A stretch of 64,000 bases of DNA, from contig NC_079974.1 in assembly GCF_029852145.1 (NCBI RefSeq), positions 9,532,348-9,596,347 on the forward strand, given 5' to 3'. Positions within the stretch are counted from its first letter, which is position 1. The number at the start of each line of letters is the position of its first letter. The notes beneath the pieces were generated by a model. The model had not been told where the DNA came from and made no database searches. It saw only the letters and a program-made list of their open reading frames with translations. Below, piece by piece: positions 23,150 to 37,625 of this stretch. This stretch comes from Microplitis mediator. Taxonomy: Eukaryota > Arthropoda > Insecta > Hymenoptera > Braconidae. Position numbers and translations under genes: made by a program.

Positions 23150-23790
23150 TGTCCCAGCGGTAAATATTTTTCCAAAACTTGGAAACCTAATAATTATTAT
23201 TTTATTTATTGATTAATTATATGATGAACGTTCATACGTTATGGCGGTAAATAACTAAAAATATTTACATTTACTATTCATCATAATCTTTGAATATTAT
23301 TAGGAATGTGTTATTTCATTTGCGGTAGATATTTACGAATCTTTAATTATTATCGGTGAACACTTGGAAGTTATTGTGACAATATTATTTGTTTTATTTA
23401 TTATTTTTGCGGTAAATATTTGCACGCATGTAATTATTATTTGCGAGCATTCGTTATTATTTTCAGTTAAATATTTTACAATTATTTATTATCAACAGTG
23501 ATTCTTTATTATTTTTGCGTTAAATATTTAATATTATTATCAGTGATCAATTATTATTTGCGGTAAATATTAACATTGGTGTGATTATTATTTGTGATCA
23601 TTTTTTATTATTTTGCGTTGATTATTTATAATTATTTGATTACTATTATTTGAACACTGGTGATTTATTGCGTAAATACTATTTGTAGTTTCCATTATTT
23701 TGCTGTAACTATTTACAATTATTATCAGCGATCAGTATTATTGACGGTACATAGTTGCAATTGTTTAAAGTATTAAATTAATTTATGCGT
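23150..23790. repeat. Degenerate tandem repeat containing GCGGTAAATATTT
   Basis: About ten copies of GCGGTAAATATTT or variants, spaced 43-88 bp apart and separated by TTATTATTTG-type sequence with ATCAGTGATC-like pieces. It lies inside the LTR-like block; no coding potential. Confidence 0.55.
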
Positions 23791-25201
23791 ATTGTATAAT
23801 TATAAGTTGTGGTCAAATTGGATCTAGCGTGCACAATATTATTATTTATAATTATTTATATTTATTTGCTATCTCGTGCGAGTGATGTCAAGTCGAACAT
23901 TTTTATAATTATTGTTTTGCGTTATTTAACCAGTGGTGTAAAATGAGCGAGTGCTCTGTGGGATTCTGGTGTAGGTGTGGTTAATTCAATAACTAACAAT
24001 TAACACAAAAATTACAGATAATAGAATAGATCTTTATTTAACAATATGTACACTGAATAACTGTAAGAAAAATACTTAAGAGCGAATGCAACTACATAGA
24101 TACGCGATAGCGAATGCGACTGTAAAAGAATACGCGTATAAATTCGACACGTGGTCGGTAGCGGTTAATAACGCGATAATTAATTTATAATTAATTAGAC
24201 GCGAGCAACAATTCAATATATACTCAATAATTAGTAGCCTTGATATACTAGCTAATTATTGAGAATATTTAAGCAGATATTTAGCGGAGCGGTTCAGACT
24301 TATATCACACTAGAGATATACTATTTTGAGCGAAGCGGTTGGATGGATAGCTGAGTTTGTACTGATCGATGTAGATTGGAAATAGAGACGTCGTCTTCTT
24401 CCTTCTTGGCTGCTCGGTGGTGACGTGGCAGCATGGATGCAGTAACGAATTTTCCCATTGGCTTAAAAGCGCGCCAACAGGAAATAGTTAGCCGCCAATT
24501 TCTCTGATTGGCCGGCTGGTAGCGGGTTCTCATGCCATTTTGACACGGTCATGAGCAAGAAATTGCAGGTGTCGGGCCCAGATAGCGAGTGACCCGGCAC
24601 TATTCTGACATTCAAGTCAGTAGCGAGTTCGGCTGCTCCCGTACGTAGCGAAAGTACACGAAGCTTTTCAAAATGATTAAGCTCGTGACTGAACAAATGG
24701 TTCAGCGTTTTATTTTGAAGTGAACTATTATTATTTGCTTCATTATTTTGTTAATACCCAATGGGAATAATATTTTAATTTAAAATATATTGGGTTGATA
24801 AATGGCTACCAACCAGGGATTTATTTAATTTATACTGTTTATTTACTGCATACTATCCCTTTCTTGCTATCCTTTTCCTACATCTGAAACTGCTCTCTGA
24901 TTTTATTATTTCATTTTCATTTCATTTCTTTAATTTATTATTGAGTAAATTTTGTTCGTGGGGGTACACAAACTGGCGCCCAATTCGGTTTTCTAACCCA
25001 GCCTGAGGAGAGCTGCGTGTCCAGTGGGGATTGTGGGCATCTCCAGAGGATATTTGTTTTGTTTCATTATTTTATTTTCAGTTTTTACTATCGGTGGGCC
25101 ATAACGGCTATTTTGCATACACCACACTCCGCCGTGGGTTGTGGAAAATAGTAGTGAACGTTATACATACATATCTTGTGATACATGTTAGTGTATAGAC
25201 A

Positions 25202-26218
25202 TTAGGGTGTGTCATTTTAGGGCTATAATTTTTTTTACTGCTATACCAAAAATCTGGTAGTATATAGAAAATAAAAAATTATGCCGCTCGGCTAAAGGGT
25301 TCAAGTCCAATAGCGGCTTAACTCATCAAAAAAATCGATTTCCCATTTAAATAACACCGGAAATTTTTTTTTTTTTATTTTTGAGTATTTTCAACTCGTG
25401 AACAAATCGATAGATCAAATTGACTAATACATATTTTTGTAGGAAATTGAACGCTCTACAATAAAGATTCCTTATCATTTTTTTCACAATCTATCTGTTC
25501 TAAAGTTATTAGAGCTCGAAGTCAAGGTATAGTAAATTTCGAGATCCTTTCACGTTTCCGGCAAAACTATCAGACTCATCATAAAATGTTGTGATTTTTT
25601 TTTTGTTAACAATTTCATTCTCTGCTTATTATTATCAGTAAAATTTTTTCAAATTCCGTATTGTTTTCTAGTTATTTTCATTTCAATGTCGAGCTCTTGA
25701 AATCGATCAGACCACTACTTTTTTAAGAGCTTGAAATTAAAATGAAAATAACTAGAAAACAATGCGGAATTTGAAAAAATTTAACTGATAATAATCTATA
25801 GAGAATGAAATTGTCTACAAAAAAGATCCTACGATATTCTGTGATAAGTCTGATAGTTTTGCCGGAAAAGTTAAAAGATCTCAAAATTTACTATAACTGA
25901 ACTTAGAGCTCTAATAACTTTAGAACAGATGGATTGATCAAAAAATGATAAGAAACTTTTTTTGTAGAGCGTTCAATTTTCTACAAAAATATATATTAGT
26001 CGATTTGATCTATTGATTTGTTCACGAGTTAAAGATACTCAAAGTTAAAAAAAAAATGTCCAGTGTTATTTAAATGGGAAATCGAATTTTTTGATGAGCT
26101 GAGCCGCTATTGGACTTAAACCCTTTAACCCGGCGGCATGACTTTTCATTTTCTATATACAACCAGATTTTCTGGTATAGCAGTAAAAAAAATATAGCCT
26201 TAAAATGACACAGCCATA
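25202..26218. mobile_element. Foldback element 2 (about 1 kb)
   Basis: Left tip TTAGGGTGTGTCATTTTAGG; right end is a diverged complement. The arms carry CCCATTTAAATAACACCGG (from 25342) and its complement (ending 26078), each about 140 bp from its tip. They also share with foldback 1 the block containing TTGAACGCTCTACAA. The arms have several mismatches, so it is older than foldback 3. Confidence 0.75.
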
Positions 26219-26361
26219 ACTTCTAAACTAATCGACCGATTCGGCCCATCTTCGAGCTTAACCGTGGTAATTACACATAAAATAAGTGGAGAAAATTTCA
26301 TTAAGTTCGGGTAAGAACTGTAGACGCAATCGTGTCCTCAAAAGTGCGTTATATTACATTA

Positions 26362-26397
<36 letters not shown>
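26219..26397. repeat. Repeat B (copy 1) and AT microsatellite
   Basis: The phrases CTTAACCGTGGTAATTACAC and GCAATCGTGTCCTCAAAA recur in the same orientation at 55320-55420 and in reverse near 63925-64000. A (TA)n run (about 26361-26397) separates this from foldback 3. Confidence 0.65.
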
Positions 26398-27919
26398 GGG
26401 GCATTCCACGCCAAATCAACCACTTTGGAATTTGACCCCTTTAATTTGGCTGAAAATTTTTTCTCTTTTTCTACCCTATCAGAAATGTTTCTCATAATTT
26501 TTTCAAATTTTTTCACCCAGCCGAAAAAAAGTTATAAATTTTTGAAAAAAATGGCTTTTTTTATTTTAAATAGCTATAACTTGTTCAAAATTCGACTGAT
26601 TGGAACGTTTTTTTTTTTCAAAATTTTTGTTTTTAAATGTACTTTTTGAAAAAAAATACAAAAAAATTATTGCAAACTATTTTCATTGTTTTTTTGTAGA
26701 TTTTTAGAAAAAATCAAAAATTTTTCGATGTTTACCATTTTTGATTTTTGATTTTTTTTTTTTATATGAAACTTTGACATTTTCTCCAGATCCTCAAATT
26801 TTTTCAGAGTGATGTTTTTTCGATTTATATTTTTTTTTTTTCCAATTGAAAAAAAAAATTATTTACAACTAGCCTTATTTCTCATAACACCATGCTTAAA
26901 ATTTTTGAGAGTGCTCAGAAAATTTTCAAATTTGGAAAAAAAAATAAAAACAATAAATTTAAATGGTAATGTTCGAAATAATTTGAATTTTGTTCGAAAA
27001 ATCAAGTTTAAAAATAGAAGGACCTTCTGAATAATTTTTTTGTATTTTTTTCTGAAAACTACATTTAAAAACGAAGAAAATGAAAAAAAAAAGTTTTCGT
27101 TTGGGCCATTTTTGGACAGATGCTGGCAATTCAAAAAAAAATTCTTTTAACCATAAAACAATGAGTGTAGAAGGAATTTTTTTGGATTGCCAGCATCTGT
27201 CCAAAAATGGCCCAAACGAAAACTTTTTTTTTTCATTTTCTTCGTTTTTAAATGTAGTTTTCAGAAAAAAATACAAAAAAATTATTCAGAAGGTCCTTCT
27301 ATTTTTAAACTTGATTTTTCGAACAAAATTCAAATTATTTCGAACATTACCATTTAAATTTATTGTTTTTATTTTTTTTTCCAAATTTGAAAATTTTCTG
27401 AGCACTCTCAAAAATTTTAAGCATGGTGTTATGAGAAATAAGGCTAGTTGTAAATAATTTTTTTTTTCAATTGGAAAAAAAAAAATTATAAATCGAAAAA
27501 ACATCACTCTGAAAAAATTTGAGGATCTGGAGAAAATGTCAAAGTTTCATATAAAAAAAAAAAAATCAAAAATCAAAAATGGTAAACATCGAAAAATTTT
27601 TGATTTTTTCTAAAAATCCACAAAAAAACAATGAAAATAGTTTGCAATAATTTTTTTGTATTTTTTTTCGAAAAGTACATTTAAAAACAAAAATTTTGAA
27701 AAAAAAAACGTTCCAATCAGTCGAATTTTGAACAAGTTATAGCTATTAAAAATAAAAAAAAGCCATTTTTTTCAAAAATTTATAACTTTTTTTCGGTTGG
27801 GTGAAAAAATTTGAAAAAATTATGAGAAACATTTTTGATAGGGTAGAAAAAGAGAAAAAATTTTCAGCCAAATTAAAGGGGTCAAATTCCAAAGTGGTTG
27901 ATTTGGCGTGGAATGCCCC
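26398..27919. mobile_element. Foldback element 3 (arms about 750 bp, nearly identical)
   Basis: Left arm 26398-27148 and right arm 27172-27919 are almost perfect complements around a loop of roughly 23 bp. Tips are GGGGCATTCCACGCCAAATC and its complement, flanked by TATA. The arms are rich in A and T runs, so apparently open frames in them are composition artefacts. The near identity of the arms indicates a young element or ongoing arm homogenisation. Confidence 0.85.
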
Positions 27920-27936
27920 ATATATATATGTATACA

Positions 27937-29480
27937 TTAGGGTGGTCCTTATTTTGGACATTTTCGAATTTTTATGCTCCCAGAGGCTTATGTGGTTCGA
28001 AATAAATAAAAAAAAATATCCTCAAAGTTTCAGGTCTCTATCTCAATTTTAACCCGTGCCGCACAGCGTTGTAAGTTTCCCATTTAAATAACACGGGGTT
28101 TTTGGCATTGAACGATTAAGTTTTTATTCCGGCTAAAGTAATTGTTCGAAAAATTTGAAACTCTGTAAACTTTATTCTCATATTAGCAGCTACTCCTCAG
28201 AATTTTTGAAGATTTTCAGCTACTATAATTTTGGGGGTACAGCATGATGAAAAAAAAGAAAAAAATTATTATTTTTATTTTTAGCTAAAATGTTTTTCAA
28301 ATAACATATCAAATCAGTCTGCATCCTTATCAGAAGTTCTTATTTTTTTTCATTCTCGCACCCAAGTGGGTGAACGGCATATATTTGTTGCACTAATACA
28401 GTAATCAGGAGCATTTTTTTTCAATTACCACAGAAAAAATTCCCTTAAAGTTTAAGCTCTTAATTCTAACGGGAAGAGTTACCGCAAAATTTTTTTTGTG
28501 ATTTTTTCAAGAAACTTTTTTGTTTATGTTATTTGATTCTGTGTCTTTTTCAAAAATACATAATGCATTCAATTGATATCTGAGATCGGTATATCAATGC
28601 CACTAATCATATTATGTCTCAGTTTAACAGTTGATAAATATTATCAATAAATTAAATTTCTTTCAATATTTGCTTAAATAAGTTGGTCACCTTTAAGTTT
28701 ATTATTTGTTTTAAGCAATAAATAATAAAGAAAAGGTTGATAGTTTTGTGTATTATAATATCGAAATAATTATTTGTTTACAATTTCCTAACTAATAAAT
28801 TATTAATAAAATAGATCTCTTTTATAAATAAATATAATAAACTTAAAAAATCACAAAAACGAAATTCGCGACACGTGGTCCTGTTGGAATTAAGAGCTCA
28901 AACTTTAAGGGAATTTTTTTCTGCCGTAATTGAAACCGTTTGTGAGGTGATCGTAATAAATTCAAAAAATCCTTTTAAGGAACACTTTACGTCACACTAA
29001 TGCAAAGTTCCTGATTACTGTATTAGTGCAACAAAGATATACCGTTCACCCACTTAGGTGCGAGAATAAAAAAAAGTAAGAACTTCTGATAAGGATGCAG
29101 ACCGATTTGATATGTTATTTGAAAAAAATTTTAGCTAAAAATAAAAAAAATAATTTTTTTCTTTTTTTTCATCATGCTGTACCCCCAAAATTATAGTAGC
29201 TGAAAATCTGTAAAAATTCTGAGGAGTAGCTGCTAATATGAGAATAAAGTTTACAGAGTTTCAAATTTTTCGAACAATTACTTTAGCCGGAATAAAAACT
29301 TAATCGTTTAATGCCAAAAACCCCGTGTTATTTAAATGGGAAACTTACATCGCTGTGCGGCACGGGTTAAAATTGAGATAGAGACCTGAAACTGAGGATA
29401 TTTTTTTTTATTTATTTCGAACCACATAAGCCTCTGGGAGCATAAAAATTCGAAAATGTCCAAAATAAGGACCACCCTAG
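27937..29480. mobile_element. Foldback element 4 (about 1.5 kb, with 400-bp spacer)
   Basis: Tips TTAGGGTGGTCCTTATTTTG and its complement. Arms pair from 27937 to about 28475 and from about 28880 to 29480, leaving an unpaired spacer. CCCATTTAAATAACACGGG starts at 28079 and its complement ends at 29340, 140-142 bp from the tips, as in foldbacks 1 and 2, although the rest of the arm sequence is different. Confidence 0.8.
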
Positions 29481-32156
<2,676 letters not shown>

Positions 32157-32394
32157 TATATATTATTACTGCTCTGATCTGAGTCAAAACTGATTTAAAT
32201 CTTTATTTTTACTACTGACATTGATTTCTACTTCAAATTATCTATTTTATTGAACATAATAACGACTAAAAATTTAAAAACAGCATCCCAGCAATCGGAA
32301 TCGCATTCAGTTTTCTGTGTTCATTAATGATTACATATGTTCATTAATGATTTTCGATTCTTAAATTTTCGAACTTTAACATAAAACGTAACTT

Positions 32395-33036
32395 GTTAGA
32401 GCCTACAAGGCTCAAAAAACAAAAATTGCATTCAAAAGCTTTTTTGAGCTCGAAAAGCTCCGAAATATATTCACACTAATGTTTTCGAGTTTGTTGAGCT
32501 CGAAAACAGCGGGAAGTTTTGGGGCTGGCCCGCAGGGCCAACCGATGCTTAGATTTTTTTTTAGTTTTTTAGTGATATCTCAGAAACGACTTGAACGATC
32601 GACTTCAAAATCTAATCAGCTCTAGAAATTGATAAAACGCGCGGATTGCCGCCTTAGCATCCTTAATCGGTTAATTTGTTCGACATATATCGCGGGAGAA
32701 AGAAATGGTAAAAAACCGTTTTTTGCGAATATCTTTGAGACAACTCAGCTAAACAATTTTAAAATGTAATCAGCTCTAAAAATCAGTAAAATGCGTCGAT
32801 TGCCGTTCCAACTATAAAAATCGGTTAAATCGTTCGGGAGATATCGGGGGAGAAAAATAAATGCTAAAAAGCGGTTTTTTTTTCGAAAACAATGGCATCC
32901 AAAAGTATTTTCGAGCTCAAAGAGCTCGAAAATGTTATAACCATAATGTTTTCGAGCTCAAGTAGCTTAAAAACAGCGGGAAAAATTGGGGCTGGCCCGC
33001 AGGGTCAATCGATAGACCGATTTTTTTTTTTTTTTT
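32395..33036 (+). mobile_element. Repeat family A, copy 3 (3' part)
   Basis: Two rounds of the 3' module (GAGCTCGAAAACAGCGGGAAG, then GGGGCTGGCCCGCAGGG, then a T-run) occur near 32495-32560 and 32930-33036. This copy contains AAATGGTAAAAAACCGTTTT-type units, as copy 2 does. The 5' microsatellite part is missing. Confidence 0.6.
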
Positions 33037-33293
33037 AACAAATTGGATTTTAATGTGGCGTATGTAAAAAAAATGATCCTGAAGTTAGCAGACAGTTAAC
33101 AATTTTCGGATTTTTTTTTACCAATTTTTATCCACTGCTAAATTCACGTAAGTACTGCATTGACGTGTTTTTTCTATCTCTCAAATTTGTGACATATTTC
33201 TGCTCTTTTGTGCCTGTTTGATGCATGCGTTTTATTGCAACCTACCAGGTTTGCAATAAATTATCAGTATTGCTGTTTAGAAGACTTTATATT

Positions 33294-34187
33294 AAGGGGG
33301 GGGGGTAGGGTTCTAAAGGCGAAAAAGAAGCATATTTTTGTGATTTTTTCCCGGCGAGATGAGTAATATAATTTCATTAAACTTAATCACATATTATTGT
33401 ACATCTTTGAAAGAATATCAGAAAAAATTTTTAACGAAAAATATTGATTAATAAGCTGGTGACGTTGAATCTCCGGAGGCGTCTCGAAAAAAAGTCGTTG
33501 TGCGGTAAACATCATAACTCGTTACCGGATCATCGGAAAAAAAAAAAAATTGATATGCATTTTAAAGTTGATGTATTTCTCGAGGTAACTACGAAGAGTT
33601 TTTTTTTTTGTATTTTTTCGATTTTTTGCAGCACTTGGAAGTGAAAAACGCGATTTTAGCTCAAAAAATCACGGTTAAATTGTTATTAAAAAATAGAAAA
33701 AAATTAAAAATAAAAAAAAACTCTTCGTAGTTACCTGTTGATTTATGTGAAGAAGTAATGTTCAAATTTTCAAAGGGATCGGTTCAGTACATTTTGAGTT
33801 ATGATGTTCACGGACTTTAAAAATAACGTTTTCGGGAAAATCCATTTAAAGTTTTTTGTTCGTGAAAATTTGAAATAAACTATCAATCAAAGAATATGAA
33901 TTTTTATAGTTATATTGAGTCATCAGTTTACATCCTTTAAAAGACACACTGCTGGAGAAAGGGACTCGGGAGAACAAAGTAAATTGCAGCTGATTTCTAC
34001 TAGGGGTATATAGGGGCAGGTCGGGCAGGTACAAAAATCAGGTATACCGGCCGGTCATTTGAAATGCCGTGACTCCGTTAGTTTTAGTCGGATTAATTTA
34101 AAATTCGTACACAATATTCTTGACATATTGTTCATTCAGAAAAAAAATTTTTTTTAAATCATTTTAAAACCCTACCCCCCTCCCCTC
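33294..34187. mobile_element. Degenerate foldback-like element (9)
   Basis: A G-run followed by GTAGGGTT at 33294-33312 and AACCCTACCCCCC at about 34166-34178 are complementary ends. GGTAACTACGAAGAGTTTTT (about 33585) and its complement (about 33718) form an inner pair. Most of the arm sequence no longer pairs. It shares CTCGAAAAAAAGTCG-type and CATAACTC-type phrases with 2680-2725. Confidence 0.4.
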
Positions 34188-34462
34188 AAATTATTCAAAT
34201 CCTAACAACTGAGTTTTTTAAGTAAGGGGTTATTTGTGGAACGTGATTTTAGACAATTGCATCGAACTAGTTTTAAAACCTAGCTCAGTGGTTATAGACA
34301 CCTTCTCTTTTATGAGTACATGGAGTACAGAGCATTCACGCTAGGTAGTGCTATCGGTTGTTCTCTTCAAGTTACCTTCTTTAGCTGCAATGGCCACAAA
34401 GTGTTTCTTTATTTTTTAAATTGTATTTTCTTTGAAAACTTTATTTCACTCCGTCGACCTTT

Positions 34463-34857
34463 GTGTCAGATGTAAAAAAATAGCAAAAGTCAATAGAATT
34501 TGTGACTGTTGTAATTCTGCATATTATCCAAGCTGTCTTAAAGAACAAATCATCAGATAATTGGTGCTTAAAGTCATTCAAAACGTTCTTGCCATCTATT
34601 GATGCGCAATCTGGTACTCAAAGATCAGGAAGTGTCTCATCAAACAGGTCTCGGCTCTCATCGCATTCTAGTTTCAAGTCTATAAATTCTTCATCCTGAA
34701 CACCACCAGTTGGAATTGTTACAGAAGACTCTGTGATCAGCTCTCCAGCTACTATTCTCTCGCTAAGGATGGAGCAAACAACTGAGAAAAATAATAAACC
34801 CGATTGGTCTAGAATCACTATGGAGGAAAAAATGAACATGTTGCTAGACATGTCTTA
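34463..34857 (+). pseudogene. LINE ORF1 N-terminal fragment with zinc-finger-like start
   Basis: Frame text CVRCKKIAKVNRICDCC...YYPSC resembles the first half of a PHD-like finger found at the N-terminus of ORF1 in some insect jockey-like LINEs. After a frameshift the sequence reaches MEEKMNMLLDMSYN. The same text restarts at about 41756, so this ORF1 is split by the minus-strand LINE at 34861-41755, with about 57 bp duplicated at the two edges. Confidence 0.6.
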
Positions 34858-34860
34858 TAA

Positions 34861-34882
34861 TAGATAGATAGATAGATAGATA
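34861..34882 (-). repeat. (TATC)n microsatellite tail of the LINE
   Basis: GATA units on the plus strand, that is TATC on the LINE sense strand, placed exactly at the 3' end of the element next to the duplicated target. Short-repeat tails instead of poly(A) are known in several non-LTR clades. Confidence 0.7.
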
Positions 34883-35086
34883 ATATAATTTATTTGGCCA
34901 TGAAGTCATGATTTCTTGCGGCCATCAAAAACAAAAATACGTAAAAAATACATAGTATAAAATTTTGTTCTTATGTTCCTTTACAATTTCAACAATACTA
35001 TTCTCAATAATTCATCCCATGACACAATAATAAAATACAATACAACACAATAATACAATATGAGATATAATCATGAATTCATCAAT

Positions 35087-36412
35087 TCAATTTATCTCTT
35101 GCTCACGGAAATAATCAAAACCCGCTTTTCTAAACTCAATAAATGTCGGCATAGTAGTACAGTTTGGCAGCAAAAGATTCCAAACTCCAATCGCTGTGAC
35201 AATGAAAGATTTATCATATTTAACTAGACGACAATTTGGCAATATAAGGTAATCTCCGCGAATATCGCCACGGCGAAATCGCGGTTCTAGTAGCTGTAAG
35301 CTTTCGCCAAACAATTGTGTTTGATTTAGATATATAGCTTTATACATTAAACATGCCATAAAGAATTCCCTACGAGTTCTCAATGTAAGCCACCCTAGGT
35401 CCCTGTAGTAACGAGTAATACGCTCAAAGCGACTGACTTTAAAGATAAAACGTACGCACGCGTTAATCTGTCTCGGTAGTCTTAGTTGCTGTCTACCCGT
35501 AATGTCACTGCAGGCTACTGCACAATAATCAAGCAGAGGAAATATCAATGTAGTAACTAGTTTAATCTTAATTTCTATTGTAAAAATATTATCATTTATT
35601 TTTAGTTGAGCTAATGTACGCATACTCCGTTTACAAACATTAGTGACTTGCTCATGTCATGAAAGTTTACAATCTAATATTATACCCAAGTACTTAACCG
35701 ATGAAGAATATGCAATACTTAAGCCGTTGACAACTAACTTAGATGCGTTCTTACATTCAGCACAATCAACATTCTGCGGACTTTCAAAGATTACCGCCTT
35801 AGTTTTAGATTCATTTAAAATTAAGTTATTAACGTTACACTATTTAGATATCTTATCTATTTCATTATTCAACATATTTAAACAATTTTAAATTGCGCAT
35901 ACTTTACAATGTAAGTAAATAACAAGATCATCAGCATAAAATAGGTATTTACAATTTTTCAAAATTCGATGTAAGTCAGAAACATATAAAGAATACAGTA
36001 ATGGCCTTAATGCACTACCCTGTGGGACACCATGTAATATGTTTTTCCACGACGATATTATTCCATTTCTGCCACACACTGCCTGCGTTCTTTCACTCAG
36101 ATATGATTTGAACCAACACAACGATATATCGTCAAAACCTAATTTTTTTACTTTAAACAAAAGTATATCGTGATTTACGGAATCAAAAGTCTTACTAAAG
36201 TTAAAGAATACAGCCAGTGTAATTTTTGATTGATGTATTGATAGCCGTATGTCATCAGTGAAACATATAATTGTCGATTGTGTGTTCATTCCTTGACGAA
36301 ATGCTGTTTGACGGTCATCAATCAGATCATTCTTAACAACTGTAACGAGGTTTATGAAATCCTCATTATCGCACCATGATAATAGGCCGTTACCTAGGGT
36401 AGTTACCACATG
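35087..36412 (-). pseudogene. LINE reverse transcriptase, palm to C-terminus
   Basis: The frame 36409-35888 has NDLIDDRQTAFRQGMNTQST, FFNFSKTFDSVNHDILL (first catalytic Asp), WFKSYLSERTQAV, ILHGVPQGSALRPLLYSLYV and YLFYADDLVIYL (catalytic YADD). The next stretch in shifted frames has LNESKTKAVIF and VKYLGIILD. The last frame (35623-35087) has MRTLAQLKIN, FPLLDYCAVACSD and a conserved C-terminus with YRDLGWLTLRTRREF. A frameshift at about 35890 and stops around 35640 disable it, but the domains are well preserved. Confidence 0.85.
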
Positions 36413-37625
36413 CTATCTGGTTTACCCGCTAGACTGTATTATATTATTATTATTATCTAATAATCCCTCTCCATTCGTATTTCAAATGGAAGGGATGCGC
36501 ATCACGTCGACGCATAAGCATCGACGTGAATCTATAAGAAGGCCTGCGCGCCGTTAATTATTCAGATTTTAAGCTTTTCTCTCAACTTTAATATCACTAT
36601 GTCTATATAATAAATACAGTTTATCTTTTTAACTCTTTTCTTTTAACTCTTACCTGTCTACGCCTGAGTATTCAGTAGTATTTAAGTATACTTTTTAATT
36701 AATTGAATAATCATTAACTTAGATGATTATTCTCTCGTAGAACTACCTACACTTCCTAGCCTACATACCTTCCTGTAGAAGACGGTAACCCCGTAGGATG
36801 TATACCTGCTGCATCCTCTTCCTACAATACCTGCTTGTAGAAGCGTGTACCTGCCACGACCTTTTCCCACAATACCTGCTTGTGGAAGCGCGTACCTGCC
36901 GCGACATTTTCCTACAATACCTGCTTGTAGAGGTGCATACCTGCTGCACTCCTTTCCTACGATACCTGCTCGTAGAAGCGTGTACCTGCCACGATATTAT
37001 CCTATGATACCTGCTCGTAGAAGCGTGTACCTGCCACGACCTCATCCCACAATACCTGCTTGTGGAAGCGCGTACCTGCCGCGATTTACCCTGTAATACC
37101 TGCTTACAGAAGCGCGTACCTGCCGCGACAATCATCTACAATACCTGCTTGTAGCCATACCAGACAATTGTGATACAGAGCTCACAATTGTCTTAATTAT
37201 CTATTGCTCTCAATCATCAATACCAGTGAATCAACACCTCACAGGTAAGTATAATAATACTATTATTATACCTTTGTAATTATTGTGCTTCTCACTAGTT
37301 TGGCTTATTTTGCAAACACCTGTAGTCTACTATCTCTTTCTGGTATATTAATACCCTATAACAAGCCCCACGACTCCCGATCCTTTATATGCCTTTGCAT
37401 ATATAAATTTACAGCCAACCGGTCGTTTGGTCCTTACGAACCGGGTAACACCAGGATCAGTTACCGAATTATTAGCTCATTAGCTAAAAGGGACACGGGC
37501 CCATTTAATTTAAATGGGTAACGGACGGTTGATTCATCCCTACTAGAGGGGTGGACCTCAACTACGTTTCACAACATACTTGAGTACTTGCTCATACACA
37601 CGTCGTTTCATCGCTTATGAGAAAT
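36413..37625. mobile_element. Unclassified 1.2-kb insertion carrying a hairpin array
   Basis: The LINE RT text stops after SDYRPVS (near 37626, minus strand) and restarts near 36412, so this block is inserted. On the minus strand it would start TGATGCAATTTC and end GATAGCA, TG...CA-like, but no clear target duplication is visible (TAGTTAC and TAGTGAC lie close to the edges). It has a hairpin CACGTCGA/TCGACGTG (about 36508-36533), a possible TATA box TCTATAAG (about 36532), AATAAA near 36610, and the hairpin array 36761-37192. No protein family recognised. LTR identity is inference. Confidence 0.5.
36761..37192 (+). repeat. Array of hairpins with invariant TACCTGC loop and covarying stems
   Basis: A 45-bp unit is repeated about eight times. 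Each unit holds two hairpins, a 6-bp stem and a 4-5-bp stem, separated by AAG, and each has the 7-nt loop TACCTGC. Stem pairs include CTACAA/TTGTAG, CCACAA/TTGTGG, CTACGA/TCGTAG, CTATGA/TCGTAG (one wobble), CTGTAA/TTACAG, CGTG/CACG, CGCG/CGCG and GTGCA/TGCAC. I count 16 hairpins with the exact loop (36795-37154), preceded by two degenerate ones (36761-36794) and followed by an 11-bp stem GACAATTGTGA/TCACAATTGTC with another loop (37163-37192). Base changes on one side of a stem are matched on the other, which is evidence for selection on a folded RNA or cruciform DNA. 45 is a multiple of 3 and frames stay open on both strands, so a 15-residue repeat protein is a weaker alternative. Confidence 0.85.

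Larger units (their letters stand above)
20401..25167. mobile_element. Non-coding LTR-retroelement-like block (TSD TACATA)
   Basis: The block starts TGTCACGATATTTAAATATC and ends CGTTATACA. TACATA stands on both sides (20395-20400 and 25168-25173), and the flanks rejoin to the sequence found uninterrupted at 54692-54795, so it is an insertion of about 4.77 kb. TGGCGCC at 24974-24980, preceded by TACACA, resembles an LTR end followed by a tRNA primer-binding site. No gag or pol is recognisable. Inside are hairpins with a fixed loop (21267-22423), a degenerate repeat containing GCGGTAAATATTT (23150-23790), and a 23970-24720 segment that may be a nested LTR. Classification is inference. Confidence 0.5.

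Noticed and set aside
23972..24720. Nested reversed LTR within the 20401-25167 block
   Set aside because: The left edge looks like an LTR (TGTAGGTGTGG) but I could not find a matching end or duplication, so it is only mentioned.
26332..28052. Open frames inside foldback 3 and beside it
   Set aside because: They are F/K-rich translations of A and T runs, and each has a mirror copy in the other arm.
36761..37135. Open frames over the 45-bp array encoding 15-residue repeats on both strands
   Set aside because: The unit is a multiple of three, so frames stay open by periodicity on several frames and both strands; compensatory stem changes fit nucleic-acid structure better. Kept only as an alternative.
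36761..37192. CRISPR-like array
   Set aside because: The 45-bp repeats have no constant repeat plus variable spacer pattern; variation is in hairpin stems, and the window is eukaryotic.
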